Assembly: GCF_017316185.1 (NCBI RefSeq) | Contig: NZ_JAFLVX010000015.1 | Coordinates: 1-64,000 of the forward strand | Direction: 5' to 3' | Length of the DNA stretch: 64,000 bases | Source: Candidatus Vagococcus giribetii | Lineage (GTDB): Bacteria > Bacillota > Bacilli > Lactobacillales > Vagococcaceae | Shown: positions 7,891 to 16,474 of the stretch, in pieces | Layout of the letters: every line of letters starts with the position of its first letter | How positions within the stretch are numbered: position 1 is the stretch's first letter | Program-made: the position numbers and the translations under genes | The notes under the pieces: model-generated | Seen by the model: only the letters and a program-made list of their open reading frames with translations | Database searches by the model: none | Told to the model about the DNA's origin: nothing

Positions 7891-8943
7891 CTATTCAAAC
7901 GGTAACACTTGTTGCTTTTCTGCGGCTTCAAAAATTGTTTCAATTAGTTTTAACACTCTATACACTTCAGTGTTTTTAACAATTGGATCCGCCTCGTTTC
8001 TAACAACGTTGTAAAAATTACGATAGAAAGAATCAAACTCTGGTGCTACCTCTTTAATCGGTAATGTGGTTGTAGCTTCTTCTGAAGGAGGTGCCATGGT
8101 TTTAGTTAAACCTTGACCTGCTTGAATGGGCACTAAATTATGGTGGTCAATGATTCCTGTTTGTTTCACGATTTCACCTGATAAGTCCCAATCTTGAATC
8201 ACAGCAGCCCCTTCAAACCCTCTGACATACCATCTTGGTAGCTTCACAAAATTAGTTGTTCCGACTTCGACAATAGCCTTAACCCCATTTTCAAAGGTCA
8301 GATAGCTAATAAAACCGTCATCAACGTCATCTCCTAAAACAAAACTTAAGTCTGCAGCCACTGTCTTAAGTGGACTATCCACCATAAATAAGAGTTGGTC
8401 TAACAAATGTACGCCCCAATCAAGTAACATGCCGCCACCATGTTCTTTTAGATGACGCCAGTCTCCAGGAATTCCGTTTGCTCCTTGAACACGTGATTCA
8501 ATTTGAAATAAATCCCCTACTTGTTTTTGGTTATACAAGTCACGAATAATTAAAAAATCATTGTCCCAACGTCTGTTTTGATGAACCATGAAAGTCCTTC
8601 TCTCTAATTGAGCAAGAGCCATGACTTCTTCTAATTCTTGGGTATTCATCATCACTGGCTTCTCACAAACAACATGTTTACCTGCTTTTATAGCTTGAAT
8701 CGCTAATTCTTTGTGCGAGTCATTTGGTGTCGCTATTAAAACAGCTTCGACTTCCGCAGCTACTAGCACGTTTTCAAGACTGTCATAAGTCTTAAATCCA
8801 TCTGCTTGAGCTTGAGTCAGACGTTCTTCTTTAATATCATAAACACCTACCACATTGAGACCTGTTGTTTCTGCAATAAGTTCTTTGGCATGATAACTTC
8901 CCATACCACCATAGCCAATGACGACAAAATTAATTGCTTCCAT
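7891..8943 (-). CDS. Gfo/Idh/MocA family oxidoreductase
   Basis: A 350-residue NAD(P)-dependent sugar or polyol dehydrogenase. The N-terminal Rossmann domain has GYGGMG near residue 9, the family lysine lies in EKPVMMN near 95, and the C-terminal domain has GGGMLLDWGVHLLDQ around 170-185, where Asp and His contribute to catalysis. The start at 8943 has GGAGG upstream, just after the end of the preceding gene. It is the last gene of a five-gene operon whose partners point to glycoside or inositol-like metabolism. Substrate unknown. Oxidation of a sugar ring hydroxyl (3-keto sugar formation) is a reasonable guess from ThuA-containing clusters. Confidence 0.88.
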   Translation of the reverse strand: MEAINFVVIGYGGMGSYHAKELIAETTGLNVVGVYDIKEERLTQAQADGFKTYDSLENVLVAAEVEAVLIATPNDSHKELAIQAIKAGKHVVCEKPVMMNTQELEEVMALAQLERRTFMVHQNRRWDNDFLIIRDLYNQKQVGDLFQIESRVQGANGIPGDWRHLKEHGGGMLLDWGVHLLDQLLFMVDSPLKTVAADLSFVLGDDVDDGFISYLTFENGVKAIVEVGTTNFVKLPRWYVRGFEGAAVIQDWDLSGEIVKQTGIIDHHNLVPIQAGQGLTKTMAPPSEEATTTLPIKEVAPEFDSFYRNFYNVVRNEADPIVKNTEVYRVLKLIETIFEAAEKQQVLPFE

Positions 8944-8960
8944 TTCTTTACCTCCTAGCT

Positions 8961-9929
8961 TTAAGCCCACCACATATCTGTTGGTTGCTCATGAATCATG
9001 ATTGATTTCAAATTCGTTACTGCTCTATCAAATCCTTCATCAATTGACATCAATGGATCTTCATGCTCAATGCTCAATACATAATCATAGCCATACAATC
9101 TTAAAGCACTAATAATATCTGACCATTCTTTCATGTCGTGTCCACAGCCTACTGACCTAAAGCTCCATGCTCTCGTTTGGACATCTCCATAAGGTTGCAT
9201 GTCTGTTAGACCATGCATGTTAATATTATCTTGATCTAGATATGTATCTTTAGCATGGAAATGATGAATCGCTTTTTCTTTACCCAAAATTTTGATTGTC
9301 CCAACTGGATCAATCCCTTGCCACCACAAGTGTGAAGGATCTAAATTACAACCGATATGACTCCCTGCACCATCTCTTAATTTCAACATGGTAAAAGGCG
9401 TGTGAGCAGAAAAGCCACCATGTAGCTCAATTCCAATCTTCACACCTGACTGACTACATACATCATTTATATCTTTCCAATAGGGAATGAGTTTTTTCTC
9501 CCATTGATAATTATAAATGTCTGCGTATTCTGTTGGCCATGGTAAAACTGGCCAGTTAACAGTTGTGTCTGTCTCGTTTCCTCCAGGGATTCCTGAGAAG
9601 CCGTTAACTACAGGGACATTCATCAATGAAGCTAATTGAATGGTTTTTCTTAATAGCTCATCTGCTTCCTTCGCTTCATTTTTATTAGGTGAAACAGGGT
9701 TATTGTGGCAACTAAACGCACTGATTTCAAGACCATTTGCTTGTAGTTTACTTAAGTATTCTTTTCTCTCATCACTAGAAACTAATAGTTTATCAATATC
9801 ACAATGAGCATTTCCAGGTGAACCACCTGTGCCGATTTCCACTGTTTGAAGTCCTCTTTTAGCCACTGCTTCAATCATCTCATCAAAACTTAGTTGATTG
9901 AACAAAGGTGTAAATACGCCTAATTTCAT
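8961..9929 (-). CDS. Sugar phosphate isomerase/epimerase-like TIM barrel (1)
   Basis: A 322-residue member of the xylose-isomerase-like TIM barrel superfamily (AP endonuclease 2 fold). It begins MKLGVFTPLFNQLSFDEMIE and shows the barrel's metal-ligand pattern: a Glu in VKIGIELHGG, Asp and His in GCNLDPSHLWWQG, His in IHHFHAKDTYL, and a late Glu in VLSIEHED. Relatives act as isomerases, epimerases, dehydratases or 3-keto-glycoside-cleaving enzymes. It starts three bases after the preceding gene, implying translational coupling. With a second barrel next door, one may epimerise and the other cleave or isomerise the oxidised sugar; this is inference. Confidence 0.82.
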   Translation of the reverse strand: MKLGVFTPLFNQLSFDEMIEAVAKRGLQTVEIGTGGSPGNAHCDIDKLLVSSDERKEYLSKLQANGLEISAFSCHNNPVSPNKNEAKEADELLRKTIQLASLMNVPVVNGFSGIPGGNETDTTVNWPVLPWPTEYADIYNYQWEKKLIPYWKDINDVCSQSGVKIGIELHGGFSAHTPFTMLKLRDGAGSHIGCNLDPSHLWWQGIDPVGTIKILGKEKAIHHFHAKDTYLDQDNINMHGLTDMQPYGDVQTRAWSFRSVGCGHDMKEWSDIISALRLYGYDYVLSIEHEDPLMSIDEGFDRAVTNLKSIMIHEQPTDMWWA

Positions 9930-9932
9930 TGA

Positions 9933-10685
9933 TTATCTCCCTTTCTCTTTCCATTCTTTTAAAGTCTTCACATTTATTTTGGCACTTTCCATTGGTGTTA
10001 ACTCTTGAAATGCCTCTTGCTCGATGACAACCCAGTCTAACTCTGCTTCTTTAGCCCAATCTAGATAACGATCAATAGGTAATATACCTTTACCAATCTC
10101 TGTGCTTTCTTTTTCCTCACCTGTCACACGCATGTCTTTTAAGTGCAGCCACTTTATATTTTGTTGATGTTTTGTTAACCAAGGAATCACGTCTACCCCT
10201 GCATAAGCAAGCCAATACGTATCCACTTCTAATTGAATAGTGGGAATTAACTCAATCATTTTTTCTAAGATATTCACTTGAGGAATTGCCATTAGTTCAT
10301 GAGCGTGATTATGATAACCTAGAGTTAACCCTTCTTTATTTAGCTTGTCGCTAATCTCTTTTAATATCAGAATTTGTTCTTCCCATTCTTTTTCTGAAGG
10401 GGCATCCATGTAAGGCACAATAAGCACTTCGTTTCCTAATGCTTTTTCAAAAGCGACTGTTTCATCAAACTCATCTCTTAACTGTTCAAAACCAACATGA
10501 GCACCTGATACATGTAAAGACAGCTCTGCTAATTTAACTTTAATTGCTTCGGCTTTTCTATTATAGTAACCAGCAAATTCCACACCGTCGTAACCAAAGG
10601 CTTTAACTTGCTCCAAGACTGACTCAAAGTCCTCAGCACAAGCTTCTTGAACACTCCAAAGTTGTAAACTAATTAATGGTTTCAT
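9933..10685 (-). CDS. Sugar phosphate isomerase/epimerase-like TIM barrel (2)
   Basis: A 250-residue barrel of the same superfamily as its neighbour but clearly distinct and shorter. It opens MKPLISLQLWSVQEACAEDFE, typical of the IolE/YcjR-like subgroup found with ThuA and Gfo/Idh proteins. Likely ligands are the Glu or His of LGYHNHAHE near 125, Asp in LEVDTYWLAYAG, His in IKWLHLKDMR and Glu in WVVIEQEAF. It lies three bases from the genes on both sides, so the operon is compact. The reaction is unassigned. The first strand SLQLWSV and absence of a signal peptide place it in the cytosol. Confidence 0.82.
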   Translation of the reverse strand: MKPLISLQLWSVQEACAEDFESVLEQVKAFGYDGVEFAGYYNRKAEAIKVKLAELSLHVSGAHVGFEQLRDEFDETVAFEKALGNEVLIVPYMDAPSEKEWEEQILILKEISDKLNKEGLTLGYHNHAHELMAIPQVNILEKMIELIPTIQLEVDTYWLAYAGVDVIPWLTKHQQNIKWLHLKDMRVTGEEKESTEIGKGILPIDRYLDWAKEAELDWVVIEQEAFQELTPMESAKINVKTLKEWKEKGR

Positions 10686-10688
10686 TGT

Positions 10689-11414
10689 TTATCCCTTCCA
10701 ATTCTCTAAGGTTTCAAGTGGTTGATGATGCCCGTAGCTTGGATAAGTACTCTGACTAGGTGTGGCCCACTGAACTGCGTTTTTTATCACACGTTGGACT
10801 TTTTTGTGGTAGTAAGAGGGATACGTTTCGTGTCCTGGTTGGAAATAAAAGATTTTACCGTTTCCTCTTTTATAGGTACAACCACCTCTAAAGACCTCTC
10901 CGCCTTGGTACCAGTTGATAAAAATCAACTCGTCTGGTGCGGGAATATCAAAGTGTTCTCCGTACATTTCTTCTTTTTCAAGTTCAATGTATTCACCAAT
11001 CCCATCAGTAATCGGATGACTTGGATTCACATTCCAAATACGACACGTTTCATCTGCCTCACGCCATTTTAAATCACAACTAGTTCCCATTAATTTCATG
11101 AAAATTTTTGACATATGACCTGAATGAAGAACAATTAGTCCCATGCCTTGTAGGATACGTTCATGGACACGATTGACAATCTCATCTGCTACTTCATCAT
11201 GAGCCATGTGCCCCCACCAAATTAGGACATCTGTCTCATCTAAAACTTCCTCTGTTAACCCATGTTCAGCCTCATCTAAAGTCGCTGTTTTTACCACAAA
11301 CTCTTCTTGTAAAAAACTTTTTAGTTGTTCATGAATCCCATTTGGGTACACTTCTCTTACTTTTTCGTCTGTCAGTTCATGACGGTATTCATTCCATACT
11401 GTGACATGTATCAT
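10689..11414 (-). CDS. ThuA-like domain protein
   Basis: A 241-residue protein of the ThuA family, a glutamine-amidotransferase-like fold. ThuA of rhizobia works with the Gfo/Idh protein ThuB in trehalose use through 3-keto-trehalose. Visible family features are [10 protein letters not shown] near 65-75, [12 protein letters not shown] near 95, the SHPITDGI segment near 132, MYGEHFDIP near 150 and the [15 protein letters not shown] motif near 200. No Cys nucleophile of a true amidotransferase is seen at the expected elbow. It is the second gene of the operon, 25 bases after the dehydrogenase at 11440-12519. Its exact chemistry is not known from the sequence. Confidence 0.85.
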   Translation of the reverse strand: MIHVTVWNEYRHELTDEKVREVYPNGIHEQLKSFLQEEFVVKTATLDEAEHGLTEEVLDETDVLIWWGHMAHDEVADEIVNRVHERILQGMGLIVLHSGHMSKIFMKLMGTSCDLKWREADETCRIWNVNPSHPITDGIGEYIELEKEEMYGEHFDIPAPDELIFINWYQGGEVFRGGCTYKRGNGKIFYFQPGHETYPSYYHKKVQRVIKNAVQWATPSQSTYPSYGHHQPLETLENWKG

Positions 11415-11439
11415 TTTCTAATCACCTTTTCCACTTAAG

Positions 11440-12519
11440 TTAGTTGTTTAAAAAAACAGGTTCTCCTGTTTTAGAGGACTCATAAATAGCTTCTAAAATT
11501 TCTGTTACGACTAAAGCTTCTTCTGGTTTAACTACAGGATCTTTATCCTCTATAATTGCTTGGATCCAAGAAACTGCTTCTAAAACCGCAGGATCTGAGC
11601 CTTCGCCATCATAAAAGGCAACGCCACCTGTTTCTAACTCCACTTGACGTTCATATAATAAACCACGATCTTCCCCGTTAATCGTTAAGCCATTTCTCAT
11701 ATCAGCTCCTGCTTTTGTCCCAGCAAGAGTTGTTTTAGCTTCATCAACTTCTAAACTATTTAAGGCCCAACTAGCTTCTAAGAAAATAGATGCACCATTT
11801 TCCATAGTCACAAACCCAAAAGCTGAATCTTCAACTGTAAATTTCTCTGGATTCCAAGGTCCCCAAGCATTAGCTGCATTTTTTGTTTGAGATAATTTGT
11901 GATAAGCATTTCCTACTACGTATTTTGGTTTATAGTTATTCATCATCCATAGGGTTAAGTCTAAAGCATGTGTCCCGATATCGATTAATGGACCTCCACC
12001 TTGAGCTTCTTCATCTAAGAAAACACCCCAAGTTGGAACAGCTCGACGACGAATAGCATGAGCTTTTCCTACATAAATATCGCCTAACTCACCATCAGCA
12101 CATACTTGGTGCAAATATTGAGAATCTGTTCTAAAACGATTTTGATAGCCAATCGTTAATTTTTTTCCTGTTTCTTTAGCAGCTTCAACCATTCGTCTAC
12201 CTTCTTCACTGGTTTTAGCCATTGGTTTTTCACACATAACGTGTTTTCCTGAATGAAGTCCTGCAATAGAAATCTCTGCATGAGAATTATTTGGTGTACA
12301 CACATGAATCACATCAATGCTTGTGTCTTTTAATAAATCTTCATAGTTTGTGTAAGCACGAGCTTCCGCTACTCCAAATTCTTCTTTGGCCTTTTCTGCT
12401 TTTTCTAAATCAATATCACAAAAAGCCACCATTTCAACTTCTTTAACTTGTTTTAAAGCAGGCATGTGCTTTCCATTTGCAATACCACCACAGCCGATAA
12501 TCCCAATTTTTAACGTCAT
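11440..12519 (-). CDS. Gfo/Idh/MocA family oxidoreductase, first gene of the operon
   Basis: A 359-residue NAD(P)-dependent dehydrogenase. GCGGIANGKHMPAL at residues 9-22 binds the dinucleotide, EKPMAKT near 98 holds the family lysine, and GGGPLIDIGTHALDLTLW near 175-192 supplies the catalytic Asp and His. It differs substantially from the second dehydrogenase of the operon, so the two probably act on different substrates or at different steps. The ATG follows GGAGG, which lies in the 3' arm of a long inverted repeat (12532-12577), so folding could hide the ribosome site. The AraC-type gene immediately upstream is the obvious regulator. Confidence 0.9.
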   Translation of the reverse strand: MTLKIGIIGCGGIANGKHMPALKQVKEVEMVAFCDIDLEKAEKAKEEFGVAEARAYTNYEDLLKDTSIDVIHVCTPNNSHAEISIAGLHSGKHVMCEKPMAKTSEEGRRMVEAAKETGKKLTIGYQNRFRTDSQYLHQVCADGELGDIYVGKAHAIRRRAVPTWGVFLDEEAQGGGPLIDIGTHALDLTLWMMNNYKPKYVVGNAYHKLSQTKNAANAWGPWNPEKFTVEDSAFGFVTMENGASIFLEASWALNSLEVDEAKTTLAGTKAGADMRNGLTINGEDRGLLYERQVELETGGVAFYDGEGSDPAVLEAVSWIQAIIEDKDPVVKPEEALVVTEILEAIYESSKTGEPVFLNN

Positions 12520-12531
12520 AATAAAAAACCT

Positions 12532-12577
12532 CCACTAAAGTTTTGTTTGTGACTTCATTCTACAAAACTTTGGTAGG
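12532..12577 (-). promoter_or_regulatory. Inverted repeat covering the operon's ribosome site
   Basis: ACTAAAGTTTTGT (12534-12546) and ACAAAACTTTGGT (12562-12574) pair with one wobble. On the minus strand the hairpin is followed by AGG and TTTTTT, so it could terminate the AraC gene or sequester the GGAGG of the dehydrogenase gene. A possible -10 box, TAGAAT, lies in the loop without a clear -35, as expected for an activator-dependent promoter. AraC-type proteins usually bind direct repeats, so DNA binding is only one reading. Confidence 0.55.
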
Positions 12578-12598
12578 GGTTTCTTCCTTGTTTCTCGC

Positions 12599-13474
12599 TT
12601 AAATATTCCCGAATATTGCCTTTTGATACTTTAGTGGTGACATGCCCACTTGTTCTTTAAATACATGATGAAAGGTTTTAACACTATTAAAACCTGACTT
12701 TTCTGCTACTTCTATCATAGGAATTTTTTCGTGAGATAAAATATACTTAGCTTGGTTGATACGATAATCCGTTAAAAACTGCATAAGGGTTTGTCCAGTA
12801 TTCTTTTTAAAGAATCGTGAAAAATAAAAGGGACTAAAACCAATCACCGCAGCAACTTCTTCTAGGGTAACCACTTCATTATAATGGGTTTCAATATACA
12901 TAAAAACATCATTTAGCCGCTCTAGGGTTTCTTGATTATTAACGGCTTCTGAAAAAGTGACTTGTTGATACATCTCAGGTTTTTGAGGAATTTCTCTATA
13001 GTAAAGAGCCATTAATTTTAATAAATTGCCTATTACAACATGCTCATATCCTGGCTGTTGTTCCGCCATTTCTGTGAAGGATTCTTTCAAGTAAGCGATG
13101 ACCTTTTCTTTTGTTTCAAGAGGCCAATAGACACTATGATTTTCAGCTTTTTCAAACAATTTAATAATCTCTAAGTGACTTTTCTCCTTAAACGTTTTGT
13201 CTCTAAAGAGGTTTAAGTCAAACTGATAGACCAGTCGATTGCTTCCAGGGGATGCCATAAAATAGTGGGCTTCCCCACTACCAAATACAAATAGCTCACC
13301 TTCATGAACTTGAACAATCTGATCATTGTACCCAATATTCACTGAGCCCTTGGTCACGTAAATGATTTCAATTTCTTTATGCCAATGAGGAGGCACAATG
13401 ATTTCTCCTTCATTTTCAAAAATAATCAAAGGAAACACCTCTGACCATTTGGGTATTTCTAAGTATAGACTCAT
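12599..13474 (-). CDS. AraC family transcriptional regulator with cupin sensor
   Basis: A 291-residue regulator. Residues 10-90 form a cupin-type ligand domain (PPHWHKEIEIIYVTKGS, then VHEGELFVFGSGEAHYF), and residues 190-291 hold two helix-turn-helix units: LEEVAAVIGFSPFYFSRFFKKNTG and the second ending GFNSVKTFHHVFKEQVGMSPLKYQ. The layout matches activators of sugar-use operons. The ATG at 13474 has AAGGAAG seven bases upstream; a longer in-frame start would add 14 residues with no ribosome site. It lies directly upstream of the ThuA/Gfo-Idh operon on the same strand and probably controls it. The ligand is unknown. Confidence 0.87.
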   Translation of the reverse strand: MSLYLEIPKWSEVFPLIIFENEGEIIVPPHWHKEIEIIYVTKGSVNIGYNDQIVQVHEGELFVFGSGEAHYFMASPGSNRLVYQFDLNLFRDKTFKEKSHLEIIKLFEKAENHSVYWPLETKEKVIAYLKESFTEMAEQQPGYEHVVIGNLLKLMALYYREIPQKPEMYQQVTFSEAVNNQETLERLNDVFMYIETHYNEVVTLEEVAAVIGFSPFYFSRFFKKNTGQTLMQFLTDYRINQAKYILSHEKIPMIEVAEKSGFNSVKTFHHVFKEQVGMSPLKYQKAIFGNI

Positions 13475-13537
13475 TAGAAGACTTCCTTTCATACTAGTTG
13501 AATCTAAGTATAGCAAATTATAGGAAATAGGATAAAT

Positions 13538-13572
13538 AAAAAAGAGATGAGTGTTGGCTTCATCTCTTTTAG
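13538..13572 (-). terminator. rny terminator
   Basis: AAAAGAGATGA (13540-13550) pairs with TCATCTCTTTT (13560-13570), with A/T flanks. On the minus strand it lies just downstream of the rny stop and is followed by TTTATTT. Confidence 0.88.
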
Positions 13573-13573
13573 A

Positions 13574-15127
13574 CTATTTAGCGTAATCTACTGCTCGAAC
13601 TTCTCTTACAACAGTTACTTTAATATGTCCAGGATATTCTAACTCGTTTTCGATGCGTTTTCTAACTTCTCTTACAAGAAGTGTTGCTTCGTCATCTGTT
13701 ACTTCATCTGGTTTTACCATCACGCGAATCTCACGACCTGCTTGAATAGCAAAACTTGTGTCAACACCAGGGAAATCATTAGCAATACCTTCTAAACGCT
13801 CTAAACGTTTAATGTAGTTTTCTAATGACTCACTTCTAGCACCAGGTCTTGCAGCTGATAAAGCATCTGCTGCGGCAACTAATACTGAAATAACTGATGT
13901 AGCTTCAACATCTCCGTGGTGAGAAGCAACTGCGTTAATAACAACTGGATGTTCTTTATATTTACTTACAAGCTCTGTTCCAATTTCTACATGGGAACCA
14001 TCTACTTCATGATCAAGGGCTTTACCAATGTCATGGAGTAAACCAGCTCGTCTAGCTAATGTAGCATCTTCTCCTAGCTCTTCAGCTAAAACTCCTGCTA
14101 ATTTAGCTACTTCGATTGAATGGTTTAATACATTTTGACCATAGCTTGTTCTGAATCTCATGCGACCTAGTGTCTTAATTAAATCTGGGTGAAGTGAGTG
14201 AACACCAACCTCAAAGGCTGCATTTTCACCATACTCACGAATTCTTTCATCCATCTCTTTACGAGATTTCTCAACCATCTCTTCAATACGAGCTGGGTGA
14301 ATTCTACCATCTTGAATTAATTTTTCTAATGTCATTCGAGCGATTTCTCGTCTTATTGGATCAAAACCAGAAAGAACTACTGCTTCTGGTGTGTCATCAA
14401 TAATTAAATCAATCCCTGTTAGTGTTTCAAGTGTTCGAATATTTCGACCTTCTCGACCAATGATACGACCTTTCATGTCGTCATTTGGTAAATTAACCAC
14501 TGTAACGGTTAATTCTGAGACTTGATCAGCTGCACAACGTTGAATGGCTAGAGATAACATGTTTTTCGCTTTTCTCTCAGCTTCTTCTTTTGCTCGTTGC
14601 TCACTATCTTTAACTAACATTGCTCTTTCATGTGTTAATTCTTCTTCAGTTTCAGCCATAATAATGCCTTTGGCTTCTTCTTTGGTCAAAGATGCGACTT
14701 TTTCTAGTTCCTCTTTTTGTCGTTCAATCAATTCCGATACTTTTTGTTCTCGCTCATCAATCAATTGTCTCTTAGAATCAATTTTTTCCTCTTTTTCCTC
14801 GAGTGAACGTTCGCGTTTTTCAATAGCGTCATCTTTGCGATCAAGATTATTCTCTTTTTGTAATAGGCGATTCTCTTGATTTTTTAATTCTGCTCTTTCT
14901 TCTTTCAGCTCACTTTCGATTTCAGATCGGTAATTTTGATTCTGTTCCTTAGCTTCCAACAAATACTCTTTTTGAAGAGTTTCAGCTTCTTTTTTCGCTT
15001 GCTCTATAATACTGTCTGCTGTATTATTTGCTCCGTCAATAGATTTCTCATGTTGACTTTTTGAAAAAAAGTAACCGACTGCCAAACCCACAATTAATCC
15101 GATGATAGTGAGGAGTATCAAATTCAT
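13574..15127 (-). CDS. rny: Ribonuclease Y
   Basis: Membrane-anchored endoribonuclease that starts decay of many mRNAs in Gram-positive bacteria and takes part in the degradosome-like network. The 517-residue protein has one N-terminal membrane helix ([19 protein letters not shown]), a long charged coiled coil from about 30 to 200, a KH domain with [17 protein letters not shown] near 218-234, and an HD domain with [12 protein letters not shown] near 362-373. It ends [12 protein letters not shown], as usual for the family. The ATG follows GGAGG, and a promoter lies 105 bases upstream. Length is normal, so the gene looks intact. Confidence 0.97.
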   Translation of the reverse strand: MNLILLTIIGLIVGLAVGYFFSKSQHEKSIDGANNTADSIIEQAKKEAETLQKEYLLEAKEQNQNYRSEIESELKEERAELKNQENRLLQKENNLDRKDDAIEKRERSLEEKEEKIDSKRQLIDEREQKVSELIERQKEELEKVASLTKEEAKGIIMAETEEELTHERAMLVKDSEQRAKEEAERKAKNMLSLAIQRCAADQVSELTVTVVNLPNDDMKGRIIGREGRNIRTLETLTGIDLIIDDTPEAVVLSGFDPIRREIARMTLEKLIQDGRIHPARIEEMVEKSRKEMDERIREYGENAAFEVGVHSLHPDLIKTLGRMRFRTSYGQNVLNHSIEVAKLAGVLAEELGEDATLARRAGLLHDIGKALDHEVDGSHVEIGTELVSKYKEHPVVINAVASHHGDVEATSVISVLVAAADALSAARPGARSESLENYIKRLERLEGIANDFPGVDTSFAIQAGREIRVMVKPDEVTDDEATLLVREVRKRIENELEYPGHIKVTVVREVRAVDYAK

Positions 15128-15238
15128 AACAACACCTCCATACTATCTTAATTTGTTTTTATGTGTAGATTAAAAGTAAAATATTTCTAAATCATACTCT
15201 ACAGGCATGACTGTATAAATTAAAACTATACATCTCTC

Positions 15239-15267
15239 ATTTTAAGCTTTGTTAAATGGAGTGTCAA
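15239..15267 (-). promoter_or_regulatory. rny promoter
   Basis: Consensus TTGACA, 17-base spacer and TAAAAT on the minus strand. Predicted start near 15232 gives a leader of about 105 bases. The leader shows no strong hairpin. Confidence 0.8.
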
Positions 15268-15292
15268 CTTAAATAATAGCTACATTAAGTAT

Positions 15293-15337
15293 AAAAAAAC
15301 TGCTAAACAGACTTCTATATCTATTTAGCAGTTTTCT
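15293..15337 (-). terminator. recA terminator
   Basis: AAAACTGCTAAA (15296-15307) pairs with TTTAGCAGTTTT (15324-15335). On the minus strand Ts follow. It lies just after the recA stop. Confidence 0.88.
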
Positions 15338-15343
15338 TATTTT

Positions 15344-16387
15344 TTAATCTTCTGAATCTAATGATAACTCTTCTTCTGTTTCTTCAACAGGAACAACTCC
15401 GTCCATGTTGTAAGCAATACGGACTTTTTCGTAAATCTCTTGCATGATGTCTTGGTTTTCTGCAAGGAATTTTTTAGCATTTTCTCGCCCTTGGCCAATT
15501 TTCTCATCATTATAAGAATACCAAGCACCACTTTTATTCACGATATCTTTGTCAGAAGCCATATCAAGAAGTTCTCCTTCTTGAGAAATACCTTCTCCGT
15601 ACATAATATCCACTTCAGCAATTCTGAATGGTGGTGCTACTTTATTTTTAACAACTTTGATTTTTGTTCTGTTACCAATGATATCTGTTCCTTGTTTTAA
15701 TTGCTCTGCACGTCGAACTTCAAGACGAACAGTTGCGTAAAACTTAAGGGCACGTCCCCCTGGTGTTACTTCAGGGTTACCAAACATAACTCCTACTTTT
15801 TCTCGAATTTGGTTAATGAAAATAGCAATTGTTTTTGTTTTATTAATCGTTCCTGAGAGTTTTCTTAAAGCTTGAGACATCAAACGGGCTTGTAGGCCTA
15901 CGTGAGAGTCTCCCATTTCGCCATCGATTTCAGCACGAGGTACAAGAGCTGCTACAGAGTCGACTACTACAATATCAATCGCACCACTTGAAACAAGAGC
16001 TTCAGCGATGTTTAATCCTTGCTCTCCTGTATCAGGTTGAGATAATAATAACTCATCGATATTTACACCTAAAGCTTGTGCGTACTTAGGATCTAGGGCA
16101 TGCTCTGCATCGATAAAGGCAGCTGTTCCACCTTCTTTTTGAACAGCAGCAATTGCATGTAAAGCAACAGTTGTTTTACCAGAACTCTCTGGTCCGTAAA
16201 CTTCAATAATACGGCCACGAGGGTATCCACCTACACCTAAAGCTGAGTCTAATGCTAGTGATCCACTTGAAACTGTAGAAATTTGTGTATCTACCTTTTC
16301 TCCTAACTTCATGACAGAACCTTTACCATAATCTTTTTCTATTTTCTTTAACGCTGCATCTAATGCTGCTTTACGATTATCTGACAT
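15344..16387 (-). CDS. recA: Recombinase RecA
   Basis: Central recombinase: forms ATP-dependent filaments on single-stranded DNA, performs strand exchange and triggers LexA cleavage. The 347-residue product has GPESSGKT at 65-72 (Walker A), [21 protein letters not shown] (Walker B and L1 region) near 140-160, [21 protein letters not shown] (L2 region) near 195-215, and an acidic tail ending [10 protein letters not shown]. The start at 16387 has GAAGGAGG upstream; a longer open frame of 26 codons is not RecA-like. Placed 87 bases after cinA, the usual cinA-recA order in Gram-positive bacteria. No LexA box was recognised in the short gap. Confidence 0.98.
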   Translation of the reverse strand: MSDNRKAALDAALKKIEKDYGKGSVMKLGEKVDTQISTVSSGSLALDSALGVGGYPRGRIIEVYGPESSGKTTVALHAIAAVQKEGGTAAFIDAEHALDPKYAQALGVNIDELLLSQPDTGEQGLNIAEALVSSGAIDIVVVDSVAALVPRAEIDGEMGDSHVGLQARLMSQALRKLSGTINKTKTIAIFINQIREKVGVMFGNPEVTPGGRALKFYATVRLEVRRAEQLKQGTDIIGNRTKIKVVKNKVAPPFRIAEVDIMYGEGISQEGELLDMASDKDIVNKSGAWYSYNDEKIGQGRENAKKFLAENQDIMQEIYEKVRIAYNMDGVVPVEETEEELSLDSED

Positions 16388-16474
16388 CAATGTGCCTCCT
16401 TCAATTTCTCTCTTCATTAACATAATACTTTCTTTTATAGCAAAAATCAAGATAAAAGCGAACAAATATTCGCC

